Positions 24,622 through 34,590 of a stretch of 64,000 bases of DNA are shown one piece after another (the stretch's first letter is position 1; each line of letters starts with the position of its first letter). Origin of the DNA: Paenibacillus silvestris (GTDB taxonomy: Bacteria; Bacillota; Bacilli; Paenibacillales; NBRC-103111); contig NZ_WTUZ01000017.1 in NCBI RefSeq assembly GCF_009882985.1, forward strand, positions 43,854 to 107,853, read 5' to 3'. A program made the position numbers and the translations under genes. Below the pieces are notes generated by a model, which saw only the letters and a program-made list of their open reading frames with translations, had not been told where the DNA came from and searched no databases.

Positions 24622-25965
24622 TTATTTGTTCATTGCTTTAATAGCAGCATCCCATTCCGCATCCGCTTTTTTCATATAATCTACGCTGAAATCACCTTTA
24701 ACTAACCAGTCTTGCGCCAATTTATAAAACCAGTTGCGCCAAGTTGGCGGCATTTGGTCATCACCCCAGAAACTATTAATCTGCAGCGTTTTAACGACTT
24801 TAGGATCTGCCATCATGGTAAGAACTTCTTGCAGTTGCGGACTTGCTTCATACGTAATTTTCTCTTTCGTAGATGGAATTGCACTTGCTATTTTCAAATA
24901 GTTCGCATACTGATTTTTGCTGAAGAAAAATGTGATGAACTCACTGATTGCCGCTGTTTTCTCAGGATCCTTTATCGCATTCGCTGAGAATGACCAACCG
25001 GATGGCTGTGCAAGACCGACAACATTGACGACACCATTTTGATCAGGAACTGGGTACCAGCCGAAATCAAACTTCGGATCTGCTTGTGCGATCTGTGGGA
25101 ACATCCAAGGACCAGAATAAAGACTTGCCGCTTTACCCGTTACTAACATCGATGCTGTTTGGTTATCAGCAGTACTCATAAATCCTTTGTCTACATATCC
25201 CTTGGTGAAAAGTTCTGTAAATAAGGTCATCGCTTTCATCGGACCTGCGTCTGTGAAGCTTGCTTTACCTGCTGAACGTTTGGAATTCCAGTGTGGGTCT
25301 TGAGCAAGCATTTCGTCCATAAAGAATTTATTGATCCAGAAGCCCCAATGGAAAATATCTTTACCGCCTACAACGATTGGTGAAATCCCTTTTGCTTTCA
25401 GCTTCTCTTGTGCGGCAATAAAGTCAGCATACGTTTTGGGCTCTTCTGTGATGCCCGCATCCGCATAAGCTTTTTTGCTATAAATAATACCTTGTGGTGC
25501 CGGCAAAGAAATTGGTGCATTGTAAACCTTACCGTTTACTTGAGGTACTGTGTCGAACAAGCTTTGCAAATCTTTAGGTAATTCAGCGATTTTACCGCTA
25601 TCTGCAAACAATTGTGTATCACGCATTTCAATTAAATCCGGGAATTCCCCAACGGCATCCTTCGTTTTTATGAAATCTAGATATGAAGCCGTTGTAGTTT
25701 CACTCAGATCTTTAATTTTGATATGAGGATTAGCTTTGGTAAACGCTGTTATGGAATCGGCGACTGCTTGTTTCGTTGCTGGATCACCTGTCGCATAAAT
25801 AACACTGAATGTTACATCTTTCTTCGAAGCCGCAGTTGCTGCCGTTGTGCCAGCCGGTGCAGTGCTCGAAGTTGAAGTAGTGGTATCACTGCTGTTACCG
25901 CAGCCAGCCACAATGAGTGCTAAAGCTGTCGATCCAACGAGTACTTTAGAAAAAGTTTTAACCAT
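24622..25965 (-). CDS. Sugar ABC transporter substrate-binding lipoprotein
   Basis: The start at 25965 (MVKTFSKVLVGSTALALIVAGCGNSSD) gives a lipoprotein signal with lipobox VAGC; GGGAGG lies 12 nt upstream. The frame further upstream to 26115 lacks a ribosome site. The mature protein, about 425 residues, begins with a Ser/Thr/Ala linker and follows the family 1 extracellular binding protein pattern (FSVIYATGDPATKQAVADSITAFTKANPHIKIK; late GDFSVDYMKKADAEWDAAIKAM). It captures the oligosaccharides made by the lyase at 29808-34352 and delivers them to the two permeases. Ligand inferred from context only. Confidence 0.92.
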   Translation of the reverse strand: MVKTFSKVLVGSTALALIVAGCGNSSDTTTSTSSTAPAGTTAATAASKKDVTFSVIYATGDPATKQAVADSITAFTKANPHIKIKDLSETTTASYLDFIKTKDAVGEFPDLIEMRDTQLFADSGKIAELPKDLQSLFDTVPQVNGKVYNAPISLPAPQGIIYSKKAYADAGITEEPKTYADFIAAQEKLKAKGISPIVVGGKDIFHWGFWINKFFMDEMLAQDPHWNSKRSAGKASFTDAGPMKAMTLFTELFTKGYVDKGFMSTADNQTASMLVTGKAASLYSGPWMFPQIAQADPKFDFGWYPVPDQNGVVNVVGLAQPSGWSFSANAIKDPEKTAAISEFITFFFSKNQYANYLKIASAIPSTKEKITYEASPQLQEVLTMMADPKVVKTLQINSFWGDDQMPPTWRNWFYKLAQDWLVKGDFSVDYMKKADAEWDAAIKAMNK

Positions 25966-26138
25966 GATTGAAAGTAACCTCCCTTTAATATGTAGCTGTT
26001 TATGAACAGCGCGAGCTGTGTGTTTTTGACGCATCAAGTACTGTTCTGTTTCTTGATTTAAGACTAACATACGCCCAAATCGTTTAGAATGAAGTTTTTT
26101 AAGTTCGATATGCATGAATTTAAGAAAGTGAAACGGAA

Positions 26139-26152
26139 TTCAAACGCTTACA
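26139..26152 (-). promoter_or_regulatory. cre-like site upstream of the first transporter operon
   Basis: The minus strand reads TGTAAGCGTTTGAA, one mismatch from the CcpA consensus TGNAANCGNTNNCA. It lies 174 nt upstream of the binding protein ATG. Confidence 0.4.
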
Positions 26153-26236
26153 CCAACATGGAAAAACAGCCCCACTACGCTTCGAATCGAAGCTAAAGCA
26201 GAAGCTGTCTCCAGGAAAACCAAAAGTTTCGTCACT

Positions 26237-27835
26237 TTACCCTTTGATTTGGCTCTTATATTCTTGCGGAAGCTTGCCATAGCTTTTCTTGAACATGTCA
26301 CTGAATTGCCGTGGATTATGATACCCGACCTGCTCAGCAATTTCGTAAACGAGCAAATCCGTTTGCAAGAGCAGACGAACGGCGTTTTTCATCCGAATAT
26401 TCGTAACGTACTGCTTGAAATTCTCATGCATGTGCTTCTTAAAAAAGCTGCTAAAATAATAGGGATTCATAAACACTTGGGAAGCCATGCTTTCCAGCGT
26501 TATATTTTCACTATAGTGCTCCTCAATATATTCCTTAATCATCTTCATTTGTTGTGCTTCACGGCTGCCGCCTGCGGTGTTTACTTGATCCAGTATGTCC
26601 ATAATGCGGGCCGTTATGAATGCGATAAGATCACTAAAACGGTAAAATTGATGCATCTGTTGTTGCCAGTTTTTCCGTTGCTCAGCAGAAACCTGAAGGT
26701 CGAGCCCAACAGAGGACATCTCCTCCATTAACTCCTTTAATAAAGCATATACGAATAATACGGCTGATTCTTTGCGACCATTCGCGTTGGTTGCAGCGTG
26801 CTCAAAGAAGCTTTCCAAAAGTACGAGTGCCTGCTGCTTTTCCTTGGCAATGACCGCTTTCATTACAGCCTGTTTGGCATCTGCCAAAATCTGTTCTGAG
26901 CTGTCAGGCCGCTTGTTCTGAGACCAGGACAAGATCGCCCCTTCCTTTTCAAAATAGCTATAGCTCATCGTCTCCACGGCTGAAAGATAGGATTTCCTGA
27001 TGTCCTGAAGGCTGATGACCGGCATACCTATACAGATCGTCATATGAATTTTCAGATACAATAAAACCTTATCCCGCATTTCGCTCGCAAGTCGCTGCAA
27101 ATCATCTTCTACAACCATGTGGTTCACAATAACGCATAAATTTTCACCTTTTCGAATGACGAGACCGTTGCCGTATAGTTGGATCAGCTCTGTCAACAAA
27201 TTGGATACAGCAAACACAAGCAGACGCTTCTCATGCTCCCCCCACCTGCCATCCTGGAGTTGTACATGCTCAAGCTCTGCACACAGCACGCTGAAACATG
27301 TGCCCGGAAATGGTGTGTTCAAAGCTTGCAGCTTACGCTGTGCCTCATCCCACCGAATATCCCCTTGGGTAAGCCTGTCGAATAACTCCTCGAGCTGCGT
27401 CTTTTTATCTTTTTGTTCATAAACAGCCAGCTTGCCTTTCGAGGATTGTTCTTCATTCGCTTCCTGCAACTGCGTCATCGCTTTGCCTACAGCCTCGAGC
27501 AGCAGTCGCTTTTCAATCGGTTTCACCAAATAATCGACCGCGCCGAAGGCAAGCGCATCTTTCGCATAGGAAAACTCTTGGTAGGCGCTGATGAAAACAA
27601 TTTTCGTACGCAGCTGCCGTCTTTGTACTTCTTTTATGACATCGATACCCGAGCCGTCTGGCATACTTATATCCGTGATGACAAGATCAGGCTGAGTGTC
27701 TTCAATTTGCTCCATCAAGCTTCTGCCTGTCATCGCCTCACCCACGATTACAATCCCTAGCTCTTCCCACGGAATGAGCTTTTTTAACCCTTTGATAATG
27801 ATCGGTTCATCATCAGCTAGAATGGCTTTCAACAC
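26237..27835 (-). CDS. YesN-type response regulator (receiver + AraC HTH)
   Basis: The N-terminal receiver domain (LKAILADDEPIIIKGLKKLIPW; phospho-acceptor Asp in DLVITDISMPDGSG near 55; conserved Lys in DYLVKPIEK near 105) is followed by a long middle region. Two AraC HTH motifs close the protein (about 435-530: ITLESMASQVFMNPYYFSSFFKKHMHENFKQYV and YEIAEQVGYHNPRQFSDMFKKSYGKLPQEYK). The GTG start has AGGTG 7 nt upstream and overlaps the kinase gene by 23 bp. It probably activates the adjacent transporter-GH88 operon in response to oligosaccharides. Confidence 0.94.
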   Translation of the reverse strand: MLKAILADDEPIIIKGLKKLIPWEELGIVIVGEAMTGRSLMEQIEDTQPDLVITDISMPDGSGIDVIKEVQRRQLRTKIVFISAYQEFSYAKDALAFGAVDYLVKPIEKRLLLEAVGKAMTQLQEANEEQSSKGKLAVYEQKDKKTQLEELFDRLTQGDIRWDEAQRKLQALNTPFPGTCFSVLCAELEHVQLQDGRWGEHEKRLLVFAVSNLLTELIQLYGNGLVIRKGENLCVIVNHMVVEDDLQRLASEMRDKVLLYLKIHMTICIGMPVISLQDIRKSYLSAVETMSYSYFEKEGAILSWSQNKRPDSSEQILADAKQAVMKAVIAKEKQQALVLLESFFEHAATNANGRKESAVLFVYALLKELMEEMSSVGLDLQVSAEQRKNWQQQMHQFYRFSDLIAFITARIMDILDQVNTAGGSREAQQMKMIKEYIEEHYSENITLESMASQVFMNPYYFSSFFKKHMHENFKQYVTNIRMKNAVRLLLQTDLLVYEIAEQVGYHNPRQFSDMFKKSYGKLPQEYKSQIKG

Positions 27836-29606
27836 GGATATTCACCTCTTTCGTTAAAGGAATGACAAGACGAACGGTAGTCCCAATATGTTGACTGCTA
27901 TTGATCTCAACGCCATAATCTTGCCCATACAGCGCCACAATGCGCTCATGAACATTAATTAACCCAATACTGCTCCCCGTATCCAGCGCGCTGCCCACAG
28001 CCAGCTTCTGACGAACAAGTTCAAGCGTCTCCTCGCTCATCCCAATACCGTCATCATCCACTGTGATACTTAACAGGTTGTCTGGCAGCTTTTCAATCGA
28101 AATACGAATTGTACCTTTCCCTGACTTTGGCATAATACCATGATATATGGCATTTTCGACGATGGGCTGCAGCGAGAGCTTCGGAATAGCGCAATCCATC
28201 AAATCCGCATCGAACCGGAAATCAAGGCTTAATCTATGCTCGCCATACCTGATGACCATTAAGTGGAAATATTTCTCCAGATTTTCTTTCTCAGCCCGGA
28301 TTCCAACGGTTTCTTCGCCGTAATCGAGTACATACTTAAGCTGATGGGATAACGACAGAATCATGTCTCCCACTTCATTAGCATCATCAGCAACAGCACT
28401 CATCCGAATCACTTCGAGGGTATTATACAAATAATGCGGTCTGATCTGACTTTTTAGTGTGTTCAGCTCCGCTTGCTTCTGCTTAATCTGTGCAACATAC
28501 ACAACGTCAATATATTCTTTCAAACGTCCAACCATTTTATTAAAACCATGCGACAGAAGCCCTAGTTCATCCGCTGTCCTGACGGTCACTTGTGTATTGA
28601 AATTGCCTGACTCCACTTTTGCCATTTCTCGCGTAATACTGCGAATCGGTTTAGAGAAGCGGTTAGAGAACCAAACTGCTACCACAATTAAAGAAATCAT
28701 ACACAAGCCTATGACGATTGTAATTGTCCGAATGAGCTGCTCTACTTTGAGAAAAAGTTCTTTTTTATAGAACTCACCGACAATTTGAATGCTATTCTCA
28801 GCTGTTTCCTGCTGCAGATGCAAGAAGTCTTCCGATGTATTCGCATGATAAACAGTGCCAATGTGCTCTGTCTGGTTGCTGTACAGGATAATTCCTAGTT
28901 TATCAACAACGTAAACGGTATCCTTTTTATTCAGAACCATTTGCTTAAATATTTCATTAAATACACCTAAACCTACGTCCATATAGAACGTCCCGACAAT
29001 TTCGCCTTCGACCTTAGATGACCCCAAGACATCTGTTAAATTACGGCTAAACGTCATGACTTGATCCGTCGTCCCCATATAATAATCTTGCTTATGCGTT
29101 GAAAAAAAGCCGAGACCATTACGATTAAGCTTCATTTGCTCCTTCCACTCAACCCTCGGGAATTGATATTGGTAATCCAGAGCAACATTGTTCTTGGTCA
29201 TGCTTTGGAAAGTCCCGTCCGGCTGAACAAAAAAGACATTTTGCAAGTTACGTTCGGTATATAAAATCGTTTGTAAAAAATCATTGATCGTCGTCGTTAA
29301 ACGGTAATCCTTTTCCTTATTTTGTGCAGCAATGGCTTGCCCTAATTGCCCGTACTGCCCACCAACACCGTAAGAGTACATGAGTTTAGAGATACTGTTG
29401 TACTTAACAAACATATCGTCCACATTTCGGCTCGCAAACAGCAGCATCTGCTCATAGTTGTTCGTCGCATAACGCTCCATAAAGCCACTGAACGTCTGCA
29501 ATGAAATATAACTGAGAATAAGCAGCGGAATGAGACCTACCGATATGAAAGAAAGTGTAAATTTGGAAAAAATGCTTTTGTGCAAACGAAAAGGGTTCGA
29601 TGCCAT
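27813..29606 (-). CDS. YesM-type sensor histidine kinase
   Basis: The 597-residue protein starts with a membrane helix (FTLSFISVGLIPLLILSYISL), then an extracellular Cache-like sensor (about 40-295), a second helix (TITIVIGLCMISLIVVAVWF), HAMP (about 315-370) and the His_kinase module with the phospho-acceptor in LKSQIRPHYLYNTLEVIRM near 390. The HATPase domain follows (N-box NAIYHG, G-box DDDGIGM). This is the Lyt/YesM class used by Paenibacillaceae for polysaccharide sensing. The pair kinase-regulator overlaps and lies between lyase and transporter genes. Confidence 0.94.
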   Translation of the reverse strand: MASNPFRLHKSIFSKFTLSFISVGLIPLLILSYISLQTFSGFMERYATNNYEQMLLFASRNVDDMFVKYNSISKLMYSYGVGGQYGQLGQAIAAQNKEKDYRLTTTINDFLQTILYTERNLQNVFFVQPDGTFQSMTKNNVALDYQYQFPRVEWKEQMKLNRNGLGFFSTHKQDYYMGTTDQVMTFSRNLTDVLGSSKVEGEIVGTFYMDVGLGVFNEIFKQMVLNKKDTVYVVDKLGIILYSNQTEHIGTVYHANTSEDFLHLQQETAENSIQIVGEFYKKELFLKVEQLIRTITIVIGLCMISLIVVAVWFSNRFSKPIRSITREMAKVESGNFNTQVTVRTADELGLLSHGFNKMVGRLKEYIDVVYVAQIKQKQAELNTLKSQIRPHYLYNTLEVIRMSAVADDANEVGDMILSLSHQLKYVLDYGEETVGIRAEKENLEKYFHLMVIRYGEHRLSLDFRFDADLMDCAIPKLSLQPIVENAIYHGIMPKSGKGTIRISIEKLPDNLLSITVDDDGIGMSEETLELVRQKLAVGSALDTGSSIGLINVHERIVALYGQDYGVEINSSQHIGTTVRLVIPLTKEVNIRVESHSS

Positions 29607-29757
29607 TAGTGAACCGCCTCATTCTGTGAATTTAGAATACGTCTATTTTAACAGAATTCGCACGTTATACTACCGTTGTAATTTAATGTGGATGTGTGCT
29701 TTTTTAAGACATTTAGGAATGAAACGAAATTTCCTCTTTCAACAATAGCGGCAACGA

Positions 29758-29791
29758 AGAAAATACCGTCAGAGCACGAATGCCCTGACGG
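29758..29791 (-). terminator. Terminator of the lyase gene
   Basis: CCGTCAGGGC/GCTCTGACGG stem on the minus strand with a TATTTTCTT tail, 17 nt past the lyase stop. Confidence 0.82.
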
Positions 29792-29807
29792 TTAATAAGC
29801 CCACAAC

Positions 29808-32800
29808 TTAATGCAGCAGCGCCTTCAACTCGCTATTTAATTCTAGCACGCGCAGAAGAATTGTTAGCACTTCAGCCCGTGTCGCCACTTTTGCCGGAGA
29901 GAAGCTACCTTCCGAAACGCCTTCGATAATCCCCATCTGCGCCGCAGCATTAATCTGCTCTTTGTTCCACGCGCCGTCGATGTCAGTGAATCCAGCGTTA
30001 GTAGTTGCCGGCTTCAAGTTTGCCAGCTTCGCTATGATCGCGATGATCTCTGAGCGCGTAATCTCTTGGTCCGGTCTGAACGTACCGTCACCGTACCCAC
30101 TAATAATACCAGTTCCCGCCAAGGCATTGATGGCTGCAGAAGCCCAGTGCTGTTTCACATCAGACAGGGGTGCCGGCGTGCTAGTGGTTAAACCGAACAG
30201 TTTCGCAATGACAGTCGCGAACTCTGCGCGAGTCATGCTCGCATCTGGTCGGAACGAACCATCGGCGTAGCCTTGAATAACGCCTAGCTTCGTAAACACG
30301 CTCACGGTATCCAGTGCCCAATGCTTGCTCGTGTCATTGAACGCCGGCACGCCGCCGTCCTGCTGCGCAAGTTTCACCTTGATAAGCTCTACCAGCGTTT
30401 TCTCGTCTATGATTCGGGAAAAAGTAGTTTCCGCTTTAATCTCAGGCTCCTTCTCCGGAGTCGTCTCTGTCTCAGGTTCCCTACTCGGTGGCGCCGCTGT
30501 GTCCGGCGAATTCGGTGTATCCGAGCCGTTACTTTGGTGCGATTGCACCGTCACCGTTTTCGTACCTACGACTTGCGAACCGTCCGTCGCTGTCGCTTTA
30601 ATCGTCACGGTGCCTGCACTTCTTGCCAGGAACACACCTGTCACCGGATCAATGCTCGCCTGACCGTCCACAGAAGTGACAGACCAGCTTACCGCTGGAT
30701 TGGTCGCTTCAACCGGGCTAACCAAAGCCACCATTTGCAATGTATCGCCCACATAGACAGCATTAGTCACACTAGAAATCTGTATACTGTTTACCAACAC
30801 ATCCGGCACTTCGATCGGCGCTTCATTCACATCAATGACACTGCCATGGAACCTAACTTCCGCCATATTGCCGAACCAAGAGGCGGAATTATATAACCGG
30901 ATATATCGGTAAGGCGTCGTGTTGCTGATCTTAAAACTTTGCCATTCAGAGGTAGAAGCAGCTCCTGACGTCAAATTCGTCCAAGTCGCATTATCGTTCG
31001 AGCCCTGCACCACCATGCCTTTGATTCTGGCTACTTGATCTTGTCTAGCCATAATTTCAACCATTGACAATAAAGCCCGGAAGTCTTGTTTATAATCAAA
31101 TGTCACATAACCCCCGGCACCATTCGAGCCGTTACGGAAATCGGAAGACGTACTGGCATTCGCATCAAATAAGTAGTTCGTCTGTTTGAGCGTTTCCGCC
31201 GTATTGCCTGGCCTGCCAGTTGTGGTGGTCGGATCAATCAAATACGTAATTCCTGTCACATTGTTCAGTAGCCTCGAATCGTCCACAAGAAACAGCTTGC
31301 TGTTGTCCGTTGTCAAGAAAACCGTATCTCCATCGCTGCCATCCTGTTGCTTGAAGTTGATGGCGAACTTCACGGTGCCAGTCGGCATCACCGCATTCGA
31401 AGCAAGTGTAGCCGTCCAGTTCACGTTGTCCGTAGAGCTTATAGCAGCGTCTAGTCCGCCTATTTTCACAGTCACCTGAGATATCGGCTCTTTCGCTTTC
31501 CAAGACAAGTTGATCGTGTTGCCTGGCACAATCCGGTTCATAAATGCCTGCGGTGAGCTCAGGCTAACCGATTCTATTTGGCTAACCGTTTCATACCGCT
31601 CTCCGTACATTCTGAATTCGGCGACTTCCAGCATATTCGTCGGTGTCGTCGTCGTGCTTGGCGGCGGCTGAATCACCTGCATTTTAATAAAACGGAACTT
31701 CGTATTCTTGTACGCCTCTTTCACGTTCAACCTTTGCAGATCCTCCGAATTGTTCGTCAATCCGTCAGTTAACCGCGTCCATGTCTCACCATCATTGGAG
31801 CCAAATAACGTCAGTCCCGAGATCCTCTCCGGAAAGCTTCTTCTCGCCTGAATCTCGAAAGCGCTTGCTGCCACTTTGAAACTCGAACCAAAATCAATGG
31901 TATGATACAAATCCCCTGCCAATTGGTACACCGAGAAAGTGTTATCGTTATTATCGATCAGATCAGTAATCGAAGTGCCGAAAGTGGAAGTGACCATTTT
32001 GGTGTAATCAAGACTGCCATCACTTAGATGAGGCGTTAACAGCTGAAGACCGACCACCGCACTCCGCAATGTTTGCAGCTTCAGATAAAATTCAGCATCC
32101 GTCGCTGTCCCGATTTGTGCCATTGCGTTATTGTAAGCATTCTGATACGTTTCTAGTGACGTCGCCACATAACCCGCAACAGGATTGTAAGCTATAATCG
32201 CCGCATCCACCGCACTTTGACGATCATTCGTCACGACAAGCTCAAGCTCCTTCGTTGACACTGAGGTTCCATCACTCGCAACTACGATTACCGTGCTGTT
32301 CCCCGCTGTTCCCGGTGTCCACGTAAACGCGCCGCTGCTTGTATCCAGCTTGGCACCCGCTGGCGCGTTCATCATCTCATATGTCACCGTATCCGCCGGA
32401 TTGCTGTCAGTCGCAGAGAAATCCAGCGAGATAGGCATCCCTATTGAGGCGATAATTGTAGCCGCCGACTTGCCGCTTTTGAACGATGGTGCAGATAGCT
32501 GCGTTCCCGCCTTCACGTTAAAATGATCGAGGTCCACAGTCGTGCCGTCACCTTTTACCGTCATGTACATGATGCTGTATACGCTGTCAACTTGACTATA
32601 GGTGACTTGACTAATGCCCATATCATAGAGCATATAGCGCCATTCCCCGTTCGTATTAGGAAGTGTTACGTTATAAAATGGCGCCGAATTCCTCTCTTTG
32701 CTGAGATCTAATGTAGCTATACCGTTCGTCCGAAACTTAATCCCGATGATCCGGGACGTCGAGCGATCAGCGTACGAGAAGTTCAGTGGAGCAATCGTAC

Positions 32801-34352
32801 TCCCTTCCGACGTTGCTGTCACTTCTACATAGGAAGTCGTGCCTTCTTGCTTCGTTTCCGAGTGATGGTCGAAGGACGTGTACCGATCCTCCAGTTCAAC
32901 GATCGTATCGCTGGTCATCTCCTTTGGCAGATAAGTCGCCCCTTCGGCTTCCGCCGCCTTTGGTGTATAGATCCAGAAATCACCTCCGCCATCCGGGCTT
33001 TCCCAAGCCTGACTAAGTGTACCCTGATAATAATAATTGGATGGAATGCGTTTCGTGAAGGCTTCATAGAAGTACGGTGCCGCCTCTGCGACATTAATCC
33101 CTTTTACATACGTGTAGTAGTAATAAATATCCCAAAACTGCGTCGACGTCATTCGCCCTCGATAGGAGTCAGAAATAACACGATAAATACCTTGCGTAAC
33201 GCCGTTTTCATCTATTTTATAAGGAACCGGTGTCCATGGCGTTTCGTACCCCAGCATATATTGCCAGAAGTAATTGGCTGTTTTTAGAATCCGATGATCC
33301 AAAAAATCAAAACAATCCACCGCATTCGCCGCTGTCGATACTGTACCGTCTACTGGATCTACCTTGGTACCCTGAGCATTTAATAACCGCGCCAAAATTG
33401 CTGCATTTGTCAAATCACCGCCGCCATGCGCCTGATCCCTTCCCATTTCTACGTGCTGGATAACCGGTTCTTCCAAATGCTCACCTGTCACTGCGTTCGT
33501 ATCAACAGAACGGAACAACTGCTTGATCGAACCGTTTATGCCTTGATCTGCTGCAGTTTTATTCACGGTGAACCATTCAATCCCTTCATTGTAACGCGCC
33601 CGGTTATCGGTAAAAATATACCCCGACATCGCCCCGAGCAGTGGATAGGTATGTTGGTTCATAAAATAGTTGTTACCATGCAAAAACGTTTCCGTTACTG
33701 GCACGATTAAATTGTTCGTGAAATCGTCCGTATCCTTCGCCGTCCACTGCAAGGCAGGTGTTTGCGTGCTCGAATAGCGTAAAATTTCGGCCGCCGTGAC
33801 CATCCGGTTGAGCGGAATACCCATATGAATATGAGAGTCGGTAAAGTACGTATACTTCGTAGGGTCCATTTGCTCCCAAATCCGGATAATCTGCATCGCA
33901 TTGGCCCTATATACCTCGTCACCAGTGATATAGAACATGAGCGCTTGTGTATACGCTTTCAATCCATCTGCAACAAACGCGCCCTTCCCGTTGACCTCAA
34001 CGGATGCCGGTTTAGATGGATCCGTTGGCATTGCGTTACTCGAAGTGACCGTCGTCGATGCGTTGGACGACACCGTCATTGCTTTGTAATACGAATACCA
34101 AGGCTCCTTCTGGTCGATAACCTGCTGCCTCATATTATCTAATATCTGCTTTGTCAAACCAACACCGGGATGAGTAAATCCATTGCTGCCTGTCGTTTCC
34201 ATAATTGTGACCGTATCCGTTGCTGTCGGCACCACAGCTGCATGCGCTGAAACTGGCACAAAATAGGCCAAGATGATGACCGCCAAGAAGGCAGCCATCA
34301 TCCTTGTGCCTGTGCCAACCCGCTGCCGTTGAATTGCGCTTCTAAACTTCAT
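29808..34352 (-). CDS. S-layer-anchored multidomain polysaccharide lyase (alginate-lyase fold)
   Basis: The ATG at 34352 has GGAGG 6 nt upstream (1514 residues). A signal peptide (about 1-38, ending VSAHA) leads an alginate-lyase-like (alpha/alpha) domain (about 50-460) with a likely catalytic Asn-His in FMNQHTYPLLGAMSGY (N232, H234) and HVEMGRDQAHGG (about 300-311). Then come a carbohydrate-binding-like beta region, a putative Ig (He_PIG, about 640-725), a FIVAR-like helix pair, two F5/8 type C discoidin-like domains (about 775-925 and 1040-1190), a Big_2 Ig domain (about 1195-1285), a Pro/Glu-rich linker and three SLH domains (about 1340-1514). It is secreted and bound to secondary cell-wall polymer. 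It should cleave a uronic acid polymer and feed the downstream GH88. PL family and substrate not fixed. Confidence 0.88.
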   Translation of the reverse strand: MKFRSAIQRQRVGTGTRMMAAFLAVIILAYFVPVSAHAAVVPTATDTVTIMETTGSNGFTHPGVGLTKQILDNMRQQVIDQKEPWYSYYKAMTVSSNASTTVTSSNAMPTDPSKPASVEVNGKGAFVADGLKAYTQALMFYITGDEVYRANAMQIIRIWEQMDPTKYTYFTDSHIHMGIPLNRMVTAAEILRYSSTQTPALQWTAKDTDDFTNNLIVPVTETFLHGNNYFMNQHTYPLLGAMSGYIFTDNRARYNEGIEWFTVNKTAADQGINGSIKQLFRSVDTNAVTGEHLEEPVIQHVEMGRDQAHGGGDLTNAAILARLLNAQGTKVDPVDGTVSTAANAVDCFDFLDHRILKTANYFWQYMLGYETPWTPVPYKIDENGVTQGIYRVISDSYRGRMTSTQFWDIYYYYTYVKGINVAEAAPYFYEAFTKRIPSNYYYQGTLSQAWESPDGGGDFWIYTPKAAEAEGATYLPKEMTSDTIVELEDRYTSFDHHSETKQEGTTSYVEVTATSEGSTIAPLNFSYADRSTSRIIGIKFRTNGIATLDLSKERNSAPFYNVTLPNTNGEWRYMLYDMGISQVTYSQVDSVYSIMYMTVKGDGTTVDLDHFNVKAGTQLSAPSFKSGKSAATIIASIGMPISLDFSATDSNPADTVTYEMMNAPAGAKLDTSSGAFTWTPGTAGNSTVIVVASDGTSVSTKELELVVTNDRQSAVDAAIIAYNPVAGYVATSLETYQNAYNNAMAQIGTATDAEFYLKLQTLRSAVVGLQLLTPHLSDGSLDYTKMVTSTFGTSITDLIDNNDNTFSVYQLAGDLYHTIDFGSSFKVAASAFEIQARRSFPERISGLTLFGSNDGETWTRLTDGLTNNSEDLQRLNVKEAYKNTKFRFIKMQVIQPPPSTTTTPTNMLEVAEFRMYGERYETVSQIESVSLSSPQAFMNRIVPGNTINLSWKAKEPISQVTVKIGGLDAAISSTDNVNWTATLASNAVMPTGTVKFAINFKQQDGSDGDTVFLTTDNSKLFLVDDSRLLNNVTGITYLIDPTTTTGRPGNTAETLKQTNYLFDANASTSSDFRNGSNGAGGYVTFDYKQDFRALLSMVEIMARQDQVARIKGMVVQGSNDNATWTNLTSGAASTSEWQSFKISNTTPYRYIRLYNSASWFGNMAEVRFHGSVIDVNEAPIEVPDVLVNSIQISSVTNAVYVGDTLQMVALVSPVEATNPAVSWSVTSVDGQASIDPVTGVFLARSAGTVTIKATATDGSQVVGTKTVTVQSHQSNGSDTPNSPDTAAPPSREPETETTPEKEPEIKAETTFSRIIDEKTLVELIKVKLAQQDGGVPAFNDTSKHWALDTVSVFTKLGVIQGYADGSFRPDASMTRAEFATVIAKLFGLTTSTPAPLSDVKQHWASAAINALAGTGIISGYGDGTFRPDQEITRSEIIAIIAKLANLKPATTNAGFTDIDGAWNKEQINAAAQMGIIEGVSEGSFSPAKVATRAEVLTILLRVLELNSELKALLH

Positions 34353-34518
34353 TTCGAACCTCCTCATATTTGCGATAATGGGTAACCTTGCGAACCTCGC
34401 CCTCATTATAAACAAGTTACCTCCTTTTGGGAGTGCGGAAATTTAAGACGTGAGTGCACTTTTTAAAGCGATGTGGAAGAACCGTCTTGCGCTTGCTTTA
34501 TTGGCACGTAAATGAAAC

Positions 34519-34563
34519 AAAAAAAGAGCTCAATTGCAGTAATGATTGCAATTGAGCTCTTTT
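34519..34563. terminator. Terminator of the ThuA operon
   Basis: A perfect 15-bp stem AAAGAGCTCAATTGCA/TGCAATTGAGCTCTTT, flanked by A- and T-runs. It lies 28 nt past the ThuA stop and between the two sugar clusters. Confidence 0.92.
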
Positions 34564-34590
34564 ATTTTCGTAGATAGGCACGTTACAAAA

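Noticed and set aside
30321..33879. Several open frames of 60-190 codons opposite the lyase gene
   Set aside because: They are shadows of the long GC-biased lyase gene and carry no domain or ribosome site.
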